Shown piece after piece: positions 1 to 6,236 of a stretch of 8,768 bases of DNA. The stretch's first letter is position 1; every line of letters starts with the position of its first letter. Source of the DNA: Paracoccus sp. (in: a-proteobacteria) (GTDB taxonomy: Bacteria > Pseudomonadota > Alphaproteobacteria > Rhodobacterales > Rhodobacteraceae); assembly GCA_031178645.1 (NCBI GenBank), contig JAPSIP010000047.1, positions 335-9,102 of the forward strand, read 5' to 3'. Both the position numbers and the translations under genes were made by a program. Under the pieces are notes generated by a model. The model was not told the DNA's origin and did not search any database. It saw only the letters and a list, made by a program, of their open reading frames with translations.

Positions 1-731
1 CGGTCGGGCTTCAGCAGCCAACCCTCGTGGCCGGCCGCGGCCTGCGCGATCCGGTCCAGCATGTCGGCCGGACCTTCGGCCAATCCCCAGACCACGAAGA
101 CGCCAAGCGCCAGAAAGGCCGTCAGCTTGACCACCGCCTCGAGCGCGATGGCAGTGACGACCCCGTGGTGGCGTTCGTCGGCCGCCAGGTTGCGGGTACC
201 AAAGACGATGGTGAACAGCGCAAGCCCCGCCGCCACCCACAGCGCCGTGCCCCCGCCCCCGCCCATCGGGATGTCGGTCAGGCTGTCGGTCGCGAAGACC
301 TCGAAGGACAGGCTGACCGATTGCAGTTGCAGCGCGACATAGGGCGTGGCGGCAATGACGGCGATCAGCGTGATCAGGGCGGCCAGGCGGTTCGACTTGC
401 CGAAGCGGGCCGAGATGAGGTCGGCGATCGAGGTGACATGGTGCATCCGCGCCACCCGCACCAGCCGGCGCAACCCCCACCAGGCGCCGCAGAAGACGAT
501 GGTCGGACCCAGATAGATCGTGGCGAATTCCAGCCCGGACCGGCTGGCATAGCCGACTGCCCCGTAGAAGGTCCAGGCCGAGCAATAGACGGACAGAGAC
601 AGCGTATAGACCGCCGGATGGTCCAGCCACCGCACCCGGCCCCTGGATGCGGCGCGGTCGGCGGCGAAGGCCACGCCGAACATCAGCGCGACATAGGCCA
701 GGCAGCCCGCGACAAGCGCCTCAAAGGGCAT
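1..731 (-). CDS. Sodium:solute symporter-type sensor histidine kinase (CbrA/CrbS class), N-terminal part
   Basis: This gene begins at the ATG at 731 and runs off the window edge; 243 codons are visible. The visible protein is a membrane domain of the sodium:solute symporter (SLC5) fold with about six helices (residues ~3-24, 43-62, 68-92, 115-138, 162-179, 189-217). The stretches YTLSLSVYCSAWTFYGAVG (43-60 region), IYLGP (72-76) and FGTRNLAADERHHG (177-190) are, from memory, typical of the symporter domain fused to PAS/HisKA/ATPase modules in CbrA and CrbS rather than of plain acetate or proline permeases. Such kinases sense or import a substrate and control carbon-source use; CrbS controls acetate use. 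The kinase half lies outside the window, so kinase identity is inferred. The start overlaps the stop of the upstream small membrane gene by 11 bp, suggesting translational coupling. A plain symporter is the alternative. Confidence 0.75.
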   Translation of the reverse strand, partial: MPFEALVAGCLAYVALMFGVAFAADRAASRGRVRWLDHPAVYTLSLSVYCSAWTFYGAVGYASRSGLEFATIYLGPTIVFCGAWWGLRRLVRVARMHHVTSIADLISARFGKSNRLAALITLIAVIAATPYVALQLQSVSLSFEVFATDSLTDIPMGGGGGTALWVAAGLALFTIVFGTRNLAADERHHGVVTAIALEAVVKLTAFLALGVFVVWGLAEGPADMLDRIAQAAAGHEGWLLKPD

Positions 732-1002
732 GGTCGTCGTCCCGCGCCATCGCCTCGGTCGCGCGCAGGGTGGCAGCATCGGCCCGGCGCAGGGCGCGGT
801 GCAGCCCGAAGATGGCGACGATCAGCCCGGCCCACAGCCCGAACAGCCAGACCGCGCCCCCCGCAAAGCTGACCTGCGCCGGGATCCACCAGACCGGGAC
901 CAGCACCAGGATCGTCGCAAGGATCGGAAGAACGCGCGCCGCGTCGCCAAGCCTCCGGCGGCGGAACGAGGCGCGTTCAAGAAACAGCGGCCGGTCGGGC
1001 AT
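721..1002 (-). CDS. Small two-helix membrane protein preceding the symporter-kinase
   Basis: This 93-residue protein has a basic N-terminus (PDRPLFLERASFRRRRLGDAAR), two hydrophobic segments (residues ~23-42 and ~48-66) and a polar, charged C-terminal tail with an acidic DDD near the end. It lies 5 bp after the response regulator and overlaps the symporter-type gene by 11 bp, so it is almost certainly co-translated with them. Small two-helix proteins are often encoded directly before sodium:solute symporters (YjcH before ActP, YhdT before PanF, DUF4212 proteins before acetate-type symporters). By position and topology this could be a similar accessory subunit, but I do not recognise its sequence as belonging to those families. 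Its role is therefore unassigned beyond likely inner-membrane partner of the downstream protein. Confidence 0.8.
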   Translation of the reverse strand: MPDRPLFLERASFRRRRLGDAARVLPILATILVLVPVWWIPAQVSFAGGAVWLFGLWAGLIVAIFGLHRALRRADAATLRATEAMARDDDHAL

Positions 1003-1007
1003 GGCGT

Positions 1008-1364
1008 TCAGTTCAGCATCCGGCGCACCATCGCGCGCAGGTCGTCATTGGCGAAGGGCTTGGCCAGGACCGCATCTGCCTGCGGCAGCGACAGCGAGGC
1101 GTGGCCCCGCGCCGTCAGCATCAGGACGGGCGTGGCCGCAAGGCTGGGATCCTGGTCGCCGCGCAGTTCGGCCAGGATCTCGGTCCCCGACCGGTGCGGC
1201 AGCATCACGTCAAGGATGACCAGGCGCGGCTTGGCGCCCCTGATCGCCTCGATCCCGCCCGCGCCGTCGGCATGAAGCGCCACCTGCCAGCCTTCGCGGG
1301 ACAGGATGAAGCGCACCGCCTCGGCGATGTTTGGCTCGTCCTCGATCATCAGGATGTCGAGCAT
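1008..1364 (-). CDS. Single-domain response regulator (CheY-like receiver)
   Basis: This 118-residue protein is one receiver domain with no output domain. The acidic pair is E8/D9 in LMIEDEP, the phospho-acceptor is D52 in LVILDVMLP, the switch residue is T84 in LMLTA, and the conserved lysine is K102 in AKPF. It probably receives phosphate from the symporter-type kinase encoded two genes downstream and passes its signal by protein contact. I chose the ATG at 1364, which starts directly at MLDILMIEDE and has a GGGGGGA ribosome site about 12 bases upstream; an in-frame GTG at 1391 would add nine residues that do not belong to the fold and lies close to the predicted -10. It is the first gene of the operon read from the promoter at 1393-1422. 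Confidence 0.92.
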   Translation of the reverse strand: MLDILMIEDEPNIAEAVRFILSREGWQVALHADGAGGIEAIRGAKPRLVILDVMLPHRSGTEILAELRGDQDPSLAATPVLMLTARGHASLSLPQADAVLAKPFANDDLRAMVRRMLN

Positions 1365-1392
1365 TCGGTCAATGGTCCCCCCAGGTGCCACG

Positions 1393-1422
1393 ATAATGTG
1401 ACGGGCGGGCCGGCGCTGTCAA
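1393..1422 (-). promoter_or_regulatory. Sigma-70-type promoter of the response regulator/symporter-kinase operon
   Basis: On the minus strand a perfect -35 box TTGACA (1417-1422) is followed, after an 18-bp GC-rich spacer, by CATTAT (1393-1398; four of six matches to the -10 consensus). Transcription would start near 1386 and give a leader of roughly 22 bases before the ATG at 1364, which includes the GGGGGGA ribosome site. It lies in the 63-bp gap after the ScfR gene, so the signalling operon can be expressed apart from that gene. No terminator is visible in the gap, so read-through from the ScfR gene is also possible. Confidence 0.65.
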
Positions 1423-1427
1423 AGGAT

Positions 1428-2687
1428 TCACGCCGCCAGCAGGATCGAGGGTTCGCGCCGCGCCGCGCAATCGGCGCGCGGGCAGATGCGGCAGGCAGGA
1501 CCGATAAGAAGATCCGGGCGAAGCGGCGATCCCGGTTCCTCGGGCAGGATCAGCATCTGCGCGCGGGTCAGCACCGGCCCTTCGGTGCCAAGGGGCTGGT
1601 GCCGGGTGGCCAGCGACAGCGTGCGGAACCGGCGGCCGTTCGGCGCCTCGACAAGCTTCGCGATGGCGGTCTGCGGCGCGGCAAGGGACTGGAACAGCGG
1701 CCAAAGCGGGCAGGCATCGCCAGGGCGTGGCAGGGGAAAGCCCGGCGCCGGGCGGCGCAGCGTCAGCGCGCCCGATCCGTCGCAGACCAGCAGGCCCGCG
1801 GCATCGAACCCTGCGGGCTTCAGCAACGCCAGCCGTCGCATCACCAGATCCAGAGGTTGCCGCAACCGGTCGGCCATGCGCAGGGGATCGGCTTCCTCGG
1901 CCGCGACCGCCGCCAAGGCCTCGTCGGGCAGGGCCGCCCGCTCCTCCTCCATCCGCAGCAGATGGGCGCGCGCCAGGGCGCGTGCGGCATCCGAGGCAAG
2001 GTCGGCCGCTTCATCGACGGGCGGGGCGCCTGCGGCAAGCCAGGCCTCGACTTCCTCCTGCGGGGTGAAGATCGCGTCCTGCGCCTCGAAACTGTCCAGA
2101 TAGGCGACAAGTGCCTGCGCGGTCGTGGACAGGCGCAGGCTGTCGCCGTCCAGGTTCGCGTGGAACCGCGCGCGCCAGTCGGGCGGGATTTCGCCCCCCT
2201 CCGCCAGGATCGAGGCGGTGGACCGGACCGAGGTCACGGCCGACAGCACCTCGTGCAGGGTGGTCAGCAGATAGGGATCCTGCCGCATCCGGTCCGACAG
2301 CGTGACAAGCTGGCGTTCATGAGCATCGGCCCGCCGCGCCGTGGCGATCAGGGCCGAAGCCCAGCCGGGGAATCGGGCCAGCAATTCCGGTGTCTGGTCC
2401 AGTTCGGGCGTCACGTCGTCGGGCAGGCGCACCGCCGCCTCTCGCAGGGCTGCAATCTGGGCTTCCTCGCGCCCTTCGGCCAGTTCGGCGGCCGAGACGT
2501 CCAGGGCGGCAGCCAGGCGCAGGACCAGGTGGTCACCCACTGGGCGGCGGTTGTGTTCGATCAGGTTCAGATAGGCGGCCGAGATCCCGGCCTCGCGCGC
2601 CACGTCGGCCTGCCGCCGCGACAGGGCCAGGCGGCGTTCGCGGATGCGGGTTCCGGTCAGGATGCGGTTTCCGGGGCGCTGCTTCAT
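1428..2687 (-). CDS. XRE-type regulator of the short-chain fatty acyl-CoA regulator (ScfR) family, with H-box-like helical domain
   Basis: A likely DNA-binding regulator of 419 residues. Residues ~13-71 form an XRE helix-turn-helix (RERRLALSRRQADVAREAG, AAYLNLIEHNRRP). The C-terminal third carries the ScfR hallmarks: ACPLW (C326) and CRICPRADC (C399, C402, C407). Family members PccR (Rhodobacter sphaeroides) and RamB (Corynebacterium) control propionate or acetate metabolism in response to acyl-CoA state. Between the two ends, where relatives have a degenerate M78-like region, this protein is shorter and contains HEVLSAVTSVRSTASIL (145-161) and a second amphipathic helix (~175-198), together resembling a histidine-kinase dimerisation domain. 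I chose the ATG at 2687 (MKQRPGNRILTGTRIR); an upstream in-frame TTG at 2729 adds 14 residues of no family likeness. It is divergent from a second ScfR gene, with 175 bp between the starts. The effector is unknown. Confidence 0.85.
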   Translation of the reverse strand: MKQRPGNRILTGTRIRERRLALSRRQADVAREAGISAAYLNLIEHNRRPVGDHLVLRLAAALDVSAAELAEGREEAQIAALREAAVRLPDDVTPELDQTPELLARFPGWASALIATARRADAHERQLVTLSDRMRQDPYLLTTLHEVLSAVTSVRSTASILAEGGEIPPDWRARFHANLDGDSLRLSTTAQALVAYLDSFEAQDAIFTPQEEVEAWLAAGAPPVDEAADLASDAARALARAHLLRMEEERAALPDEALAAVAAEEADPLRMADRLRQPLDLVMRRLALLKPAGFDAAGLLVCDGSGALTLRRPAPGFPLPRPGDACPLWPLFQSLAAPQTAIAKLVEAPNGRRFRTLSLATRHQPLGTEGPVLTRAQMLILPEEPGSPLRPDLLIGPACRICPRADCAARREPSILLAA

Positions 2688-2806
2688 GGCGCGATGAAAC
2701 CGCGCGGCGGGGCGCTGCGCAAGCCGCAACGATATCTTAGCGATTTTGCGCCACGATCACGCCATGATCCTGACTCGCCCCAACCATGGTCCATCCATCG
2801 CGGCTC

Positions 2807-2834
2807 TTGTCGTGACCGCTTTGCAAAAGCTAAT
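2807..2834 (+). promoter_or_regulatory. Candidate promoter of the plus-strand ScfR gene
   Basis: TTGTCG (2807-2812, four of six -35 matches) and GCTAAT (2829-2834, four of six -10 matches) are separated by 16 bp. The -10 lies between the two arms of the inverted repeat at 2820-2848, and the predicted start of transcription falls inside the right arm. This arrangement suits repression by a protein bound to the repeat. The hexamers are only moderate matches in a GC-rich genome, so the call rests partly on position. Confidence 0.4.
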
Positions 2835-2848
2835 GCAGCTTTTGCAAA
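2820..2848 (+). promoter_or_regulatory. ScfR-type operator: perfect 11-bp inverted repeat with two TTTGCAAA boxes
   Basis: The left arm TTTGCAAAAGC (2820-2830) and right arm GCTTTTGCAAA (2838-2848) are exact reverse complements around a 7-bp spacer TAATGCA. Each arm contains TTTGCAAA (2820-2827 and 2841-2848). From established knowledge, R. sphaeroides PccR acts through TTTGCAAA-N4-TTTGCAAA upstream of pccB, and the corynebacterial relative RamB uses a site ending in CTTTGCAAA. The repeat ends next to the G-rich ribosome site and 14 bases before the ATG of an ScfR gene, so autoregulation is the simplest reading. Here the boxes are 13 bp apart, not 4. They sit 21 bp centre to centre, about two helical turns, on the same face of the DNA. 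I saw no other TTTGCAAA in the window. Confidence 0.8.
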
Positions 2849-2862
2849 GGGGGGGACGCATC

Positions 2863-4260
2863 ATGGCCATGCAGAAGATCTATGCCGGAACGTCGTTGCG
2901 CGAAACGCGGGGGCGCAGCGGGCTGACCCAACGGCGATTTGCCGAACGGCTGGGGGTGTCGCTGCCCTATCTGTCGCAGATGGAGAATAACCACCGCCCG
3001 ATTTCCGCCGGGGTGCTGCTGCGGCTGGCGCAGGAATTCGGGGTGGACCTGACCACGCTGGCTGCGGGCGACGCCGAACGCATGGTAATCGACATGCAGG
3101 AAGCCCTGGCCGATCCGCTGTTTGACGCGGCCCCGCCGCTGGCCGACCTGCGCCTTGCCGCCACCAATGCGCCGGTGCTGGCCCGCGCCTTCCTGGACCT
3201 TTACCGCGCGCATCGCCAAGGCCAGGAACGCCTTGCCGCCCTGGACGAGGCGATTGGCGCATCCGGCCAGAACGCGCTTTCCACCCCATGGGAGGAGGTG
3301 CGCGACTTCTTCCACTACTGCGACAACTATATCGACGCCGTGGACCGCGCGGCGGAACGCTTTGCCTGTCCGGCAGGCCAGCGGCTGGATCCGTGGGACG
3401 CGGGCGTCGCCGCCCTCGCCGCACGCGGGATCCGCGTGACGCGCGCTGAACTGCCCGCCAATGCGGTCTTTCGCCGGGTGGGGACGGAAATCCACGTGAA
3501 CGCCGCCGCGGAACGGCCCACGCAGCTGTTCCAGCTTCTGCACCTTGTAGCGCTCGAGCGGCAGTCGGACCTGCTGGACGCGACCCTGGATCTGGCGCGG
3601 TTCCGCAGCCAGACCGCGCGGGACGTGGCGCGGGTGGGGCTTGCCAACTATTTCGCGGGGGCGGCGCTGATGCCTTACCGCCCCTTTCTGGCTGCGGCCC
3701 AGGCCGAACGGCACGACCTGGAACGGCTGGCGCACCTGTTCGACGCCTCGCTGGAACAGGTGGCGCACCGGCTGTCCACCCTGCAACGGCCGGGGGCCAA
3801 GGGCGTGCCCTTCTTCTTCGTCCGCGTCGATCAGGCCGGCACCATCACCAAGCGCCATTCCGCCACGCGCCTGCAATTCGCCCGCTTTGGCGGCGCCTGT
3901 CCCTTGTGGAACGTCCACCAGGCCTTCGAACAGCCCGGCCGCTTCCTGCGGCAACTGGCGGAAACGCCTGACGGGATGCGCTATCTGCTGATGTCGCGCG
4001 ATGTGTCCAAACACGCGGGCGCCTTCAACGCGCCCGTGCGCCGCTTTGCCATCGGCCTGGGCTGCGAAGTGCCCCATGCCGGCAGCGTCGTTTATGCCGA
4101 CGGACTGGACCTGACCAAGCCCCGCGCCTTTGAACCCATCGGCATTTCCTGCCGGATCTGCCCCCGTCCCGATTGCCACCAGCGATCGGTGCCGCCCATC
4201 GACCGGCCGCTGCGGATCCCAGGCGACCGGAACGGACCACTACCTTATGAGATATCCTGA
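2863..4260 (+). CDS. Short-chain fatty acyl-CoA transcriptional regulator (ScfR family, PccR-like)
   Basis: A 465-residue regulator. An XRE helix-turn-helix occupies residues ~9-64 (LRETRGRSGLTQRRFAERLG, LPYLSQMENNHRP). The middle region (~205-280) resembles the M78/IrrE-like domain of ScfR proteins but the zinc motif is lost: H227-L-V-A-L replaces HExxH, while the ANYFAGAALMPYRPFL segment (261-276) remains. The C-terminal ScfR domain has ACPLW (C346) and CRICPRPDC (C430, C433, C438). PccR, which activates propionyl-CoA carboxylase expression in Rhodobacter during propionate or acetate growth, is the closest characterised protein I can name. No pcc gene is adjacent, so orthology is unproven. 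The ATG at 2863 follows a run of seven G plus A at 2849-2856, a good ribosome site six bases away; an upstream in-frame extension would cross the operator. Likely autoregulated through the repeat at 2820-2848. Confidence 0.88.
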   Translation: MAMQKIYAGTSLRETRGRSGLTQRRFAERLGVSLPYLSQMENNHRPISAGVLLRLAQEFGVDLTTLAAGDAERMVIDMQEALADPLFDAAPPLADLRLAATNAPVLARAFLDLYRAHRQGQERLAALDEAIGASGQNALSTPWEEVRDFFHYCDNYIDAVDRAAERFACPAGQRLDPWDAGVAALAARGIRVTRAELPANAVFRRVGTEIHVNAAAERPTQLFQLLHLVALERQSDLLDATLDLARFRSQTARDVARVGLANYFAGAALMPYRPFLAAAQAERHDLERLAHLFDASLEQVAHRLSTLQRPGAKGVPFFFVRVDQAGTITKRHSATRLQFARFGGACPLWNVHQAFEQPGRFLRQLAETPDGMRYLLMSRDVSKHAGAFNAPVRRFAIGLGCEVPHAGSVVYADGLDLTKPRAFEPIGISCRICPRPDCHQRSVPPIDRPLRIPGDRNGPLPYEIS

Positions 4261-4367
4261 CCCGGTCATCTATATCTTGTGCCCGGTCGGCGGATTTCTG
4301 CCCGGCGGGGCGAGGTTCCGCGCATCGGGGGAACCGAAACGATCGCGATGTTGCCAGGAAGGCACAC

Positions 4368-5735
4368 ATGCGGTTTACCCGCAGCCAACCGGAACCAGAT
4401 CGACCGAGTCATCTCGGACGCGCCAACGGGGGACATGATTTGCCAACCTTGACGAACCGCCTCAACGCTTCGCTGGAACGCATCCTGCCGGAAAAACGGC
4501 TCCACCTGCGCTCTGACGAGGAAAGCCGGTTCGTCCGCCTGCGTCCCCTGACCCAGCTTGTCGGCATCAGCGGCATCACGCTGGCCTTCGGCTGGACGCT
4601 GGTCGCAAGTTCGATCCTGGCGATCGACGCGCTCAGCGCCGGCACCTCTGCCCGCGACCAGATCACCGCGACCACCTCTGCGTTCGAGCAGCGCCTGACC
4701 GAACTGTCCCAGGAACGCGATGCCCGCGCGGCCGAGGCCCTGGCGGCGCAGAACCGCTTTGCCCTGGCGCTTGACAAGGTCTCGCAGATGCAGACCCAGC
4801 TTCTGGCCGCCGAGGAACGCCGCCGCGAACTGGAAGCGGGCCTGGACACTGTGCAATCCACTCTGCGCAGCGCCATCGACGAACGTGACAGCGCCCGTGC
4901 GGTGGCCGATGCGACCGACGCCCATTCCCATGTCCACGCCGAGGAAGTGACCGCCGCGCTTGACATCCTGACGGGCGAATTGCGCCAGACCGCCGATGAA
5001 CGCGCCACTGCCGTCCAGGAGGCCGAGGATGCCCGCCAGACGGTCGAGGAACTGGCCCAGGAACGCGAACAGATCCTGGCCCGCAACGACGAGATCCTGA
5101 CCCAGCTTGAAAGCGCCGTCTCGATCTCGGTCGCGCCGCTGGACGATGTGTTCCGGTCCGTCGGCATGAACCCGGACGACGTGCTGGAAACCATCCGCGA
5201 AGGCTATTCCGGCCAGGGCGGCCCGCTGACCCCGATGGGCTATTCGACCCGTGGCGATGCGGCGCTGTCGAACAGCGAGACGAAGGCCAACCAGATCATC
5301 GTCACGCTGGACCAGATGAACACCTATCGCATCGCGATGGAGAAGCTGCCGCTGGCCATGCCGGTGAAGCAATCGTTCCGCTATACCTCGGGCTTCGGCC
5401 GCCGCTGGGGGCGTGCACATGAAGGCATCGACATGGCGGCGCCCGTCGGGACGCCGATCCATGCCACGGGGGACGGCGTGGTGATCTATGCCGGGCGTCT
5501 TGGGGCCTATGGCAACCTCATCAAGATCCAGCACGAACTGGGGGTCGAGACGCGCTATGGCCACCTGTCCCGGATTCGCGTGAAGACCGGCCAAAGGGTG
5601 TCGCAAGGCGAGCTGATCGGTGATATGGGCAATACCGGACGCTCGACCGGGCCGCACCTGCATTACGAGGTGCGCATGAAGGGTCGGGCCGTTGACCCGA
5701 TGAGCTTCATCAAGGCAGCCAGCAATGTTCAGTAA
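4368..5735 (+). CDS. Membrane-anchored coiled-coil M23 peptidoglycan endopeptidase (DUF5930/LmdC-like)
   Basis: A 455-residue cell-wall hydrolase. A cytoplasmic N-terminus (~1-62) is followed by one transmembrane helix (~63-88), a long Ala/Glu/Arg-rich coiled coil (~90-245), a linker, and a C-terminal M23 (LytM/lysostaphin) domain (~345-450). The active-site set is complete: H351 and D355 (HEGID), H399 (YGHLS), H430 and H432 (HLH), with spacing nearly that of LytM, so it should be an active zinc endopeptidase cutting peptide crosslinks in the periplasm. The ATG at 4368 has an excellent AGGAAGG five bases upstream. A TTG at 4440, six bases after GGGGGA, would begin nearer LTNRLNASLERILPEKRL, where I recall relatives starting, and cannot be excluded. 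The stop overlaps the bactofilin start by 11 bp. An M23 protein of the same layout, LmdC, pairs with bactofilin BacA in Hyphomonas; the cytoplasmic tail is the likely contact. Confidence 0.9.
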   Translation: MRFTRSQPEPDRPSHLGRANGGHDLPTLTNRLNASLERILPEKRLHLRSDEESRFVRLRPLTQLVGISGITLAFGWTLVASSILAIDALSAGTSARDQITATTSAFEQRLTELSQERDARAAEALAAQNRFALALDKVSQMQTQLLAAEERRRELEAGLDTVQSTLRSAIDERDSARAVADATDAHSHVHAEEVTAALDILTGELRQTADERATAVQEAEDARQTVEELAQEREQILARNDEILTQLESAVSISVAPLDDVFRSVGMNPDDVLETIREGYSGQGGPLTPMGYSTRGDAALSNSETKANQIIVTLDQMNTYRIAMEKLPLAMPVKQSFRYTSGFGRRWGRAHEGIDMAAPVGTPIHATGDGVVIYAGRLGAYGNLIKIQHELGVETRYGHLSRIRVKTGQRVSQGELIGDMGNTGRSTGPHLHYEVRMKGRAVDPMSFIKAASNVQ

Positions 5736-6216
5736 GACCCGCGTGACCGAAAAACCCCATACGCCCCCCTCGCCCGCGGCCCCGGGGACCGATGCCGTGG
5801 CCCCCGCCCCCCATCATGACCGGCCCGAAGCACCCGCGGCATCGTCCGCACGGCGCAGCGCGCCGTCGATCCTGTCGCCCGACCTGACGGTCGTCGGCAA
5901 TATCCGCACCGAGGGCGACATCCAGATCGAGGGCACGGTCGAGGGCGACATCCGCGCCCACCAGCTGGTAATCGGCGAAACCGCCACCATCCGGGGCGAA
6001 ATCGTGGGCGACGAGGTCGTGGTGAACGGCCGTGTGGTCGGCCGGGTCCGTGGCCTCAAGGTGCGCCTATCCGCAAGCGCGCGGGTCGAGGGCGACATCA
6101 TCCACAAGACCATCGCCATTGAATCCGGCGCGCATTTCGAAGGCTCAGTCCAGCGGCAGGAAGACCCCCTCGCCAACGGCCCGACCAAGAAGCTGGCCCC
6201 GCCCGCTTCGGAATAA
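5725..6216 (+). CDS. Bactofilin (polymer-forming cytoskeletal protein)
   Basis: A 163-residue bactofilin. The N-terminus MFSKTRVTEK matches the short membrane-targeting peptide known from alphaproteobacterial bactofilins such as Caulobacter BacA (MFSK...), which supports this exact start even though it lies inside the preceding gene. A disordered Pro/Ala linker (~11-46) leads to the right-handed beta-helix core (~47-143) with regular Gly/Ile/Val-spaced turns (VVGNIRTEGDIQIEG, EGDIRAHQLVIGETATIRG, NGRVVGRVRG), and a short polar tail. Bactofilins polymerise without nucleotide into filaments on the inner membrane and position cell-wall enzymes; the overlapping upstream M23 peptidase is the obvious client. 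AAGG lies about nine bases before the ATG. The gene is last in the operon and is followed by a terminator at 6237-6261. Confidence 0.95.
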   Translation: MFSKTRVTEKPHTPPSPAAPGTDAVAPAPHHDRPEAPAASSARRSAPSILSPDLTVVGNIRTEGDIQIEGTVEGDIRAHQLVIGETATIRGEIVGDEVVVNGRVVGRVRGLKVRLSASARVEGDIIHKTIAIESGAHFEGSVQRQEDPLANGPTKKLAPPASE

Positions 6217-6236
6217 GCCGATTGCCCTTGCCACTC

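Noticed and set aside
721..1002. Calling the 93-residue protein DUF4212 or DUF485
   Set aside because: Position and topology fit, but I cannot see the sequence signatures of those families.
27..1275. Plus-strand open frames over the symporter and response-regulator region
   Set aside because: Low-complexity basic translations; the minus strand encodes a recognisable membrane domain, a small membrane protein and a receiver domain with all key residues.
2734..2762. Promoter for the minus-strand ScfR gene (TAAGAT-like -10 at 2734-2739)
   Set aside because: No acceptable -35 at 16-18 bp spacing; not distinguishable from chance.
2755..2769. Small inverted repeat GATCA-N5-TGATC between the divergent ScfR genes
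   Set aside because: Five-base arms are expected by chance, and no known site for this family matches it.
1101..2990. Very long open frames opposite or across the real genes (for example 1101-2990 plus, 2830-4179 minus, 4266-5663 minus, 6145-7647 minus)
   Set aside because: They are antisense or shifted frames kept open by high G+C. Their translations are Arg/Gly/Pro/Gln-rich without domains, and they cover well-supported genes.
2863..4260. Naming the plus-strand regulator pccR
   Set aside because: TTTGCAAA is shared by several ScfR proteins, including RamB-type sites, and no propionyl-CoA carboxylase gene is adjacent; the symbol needs orthology analysis.
4314..4335. GGTTCC/GGAACC hairpin as a terminator of the plus-strand ScfR gene
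   Set aside because: Six-base stem, ten-base loop and no following T-run; not a convincing intrinsic terminator.
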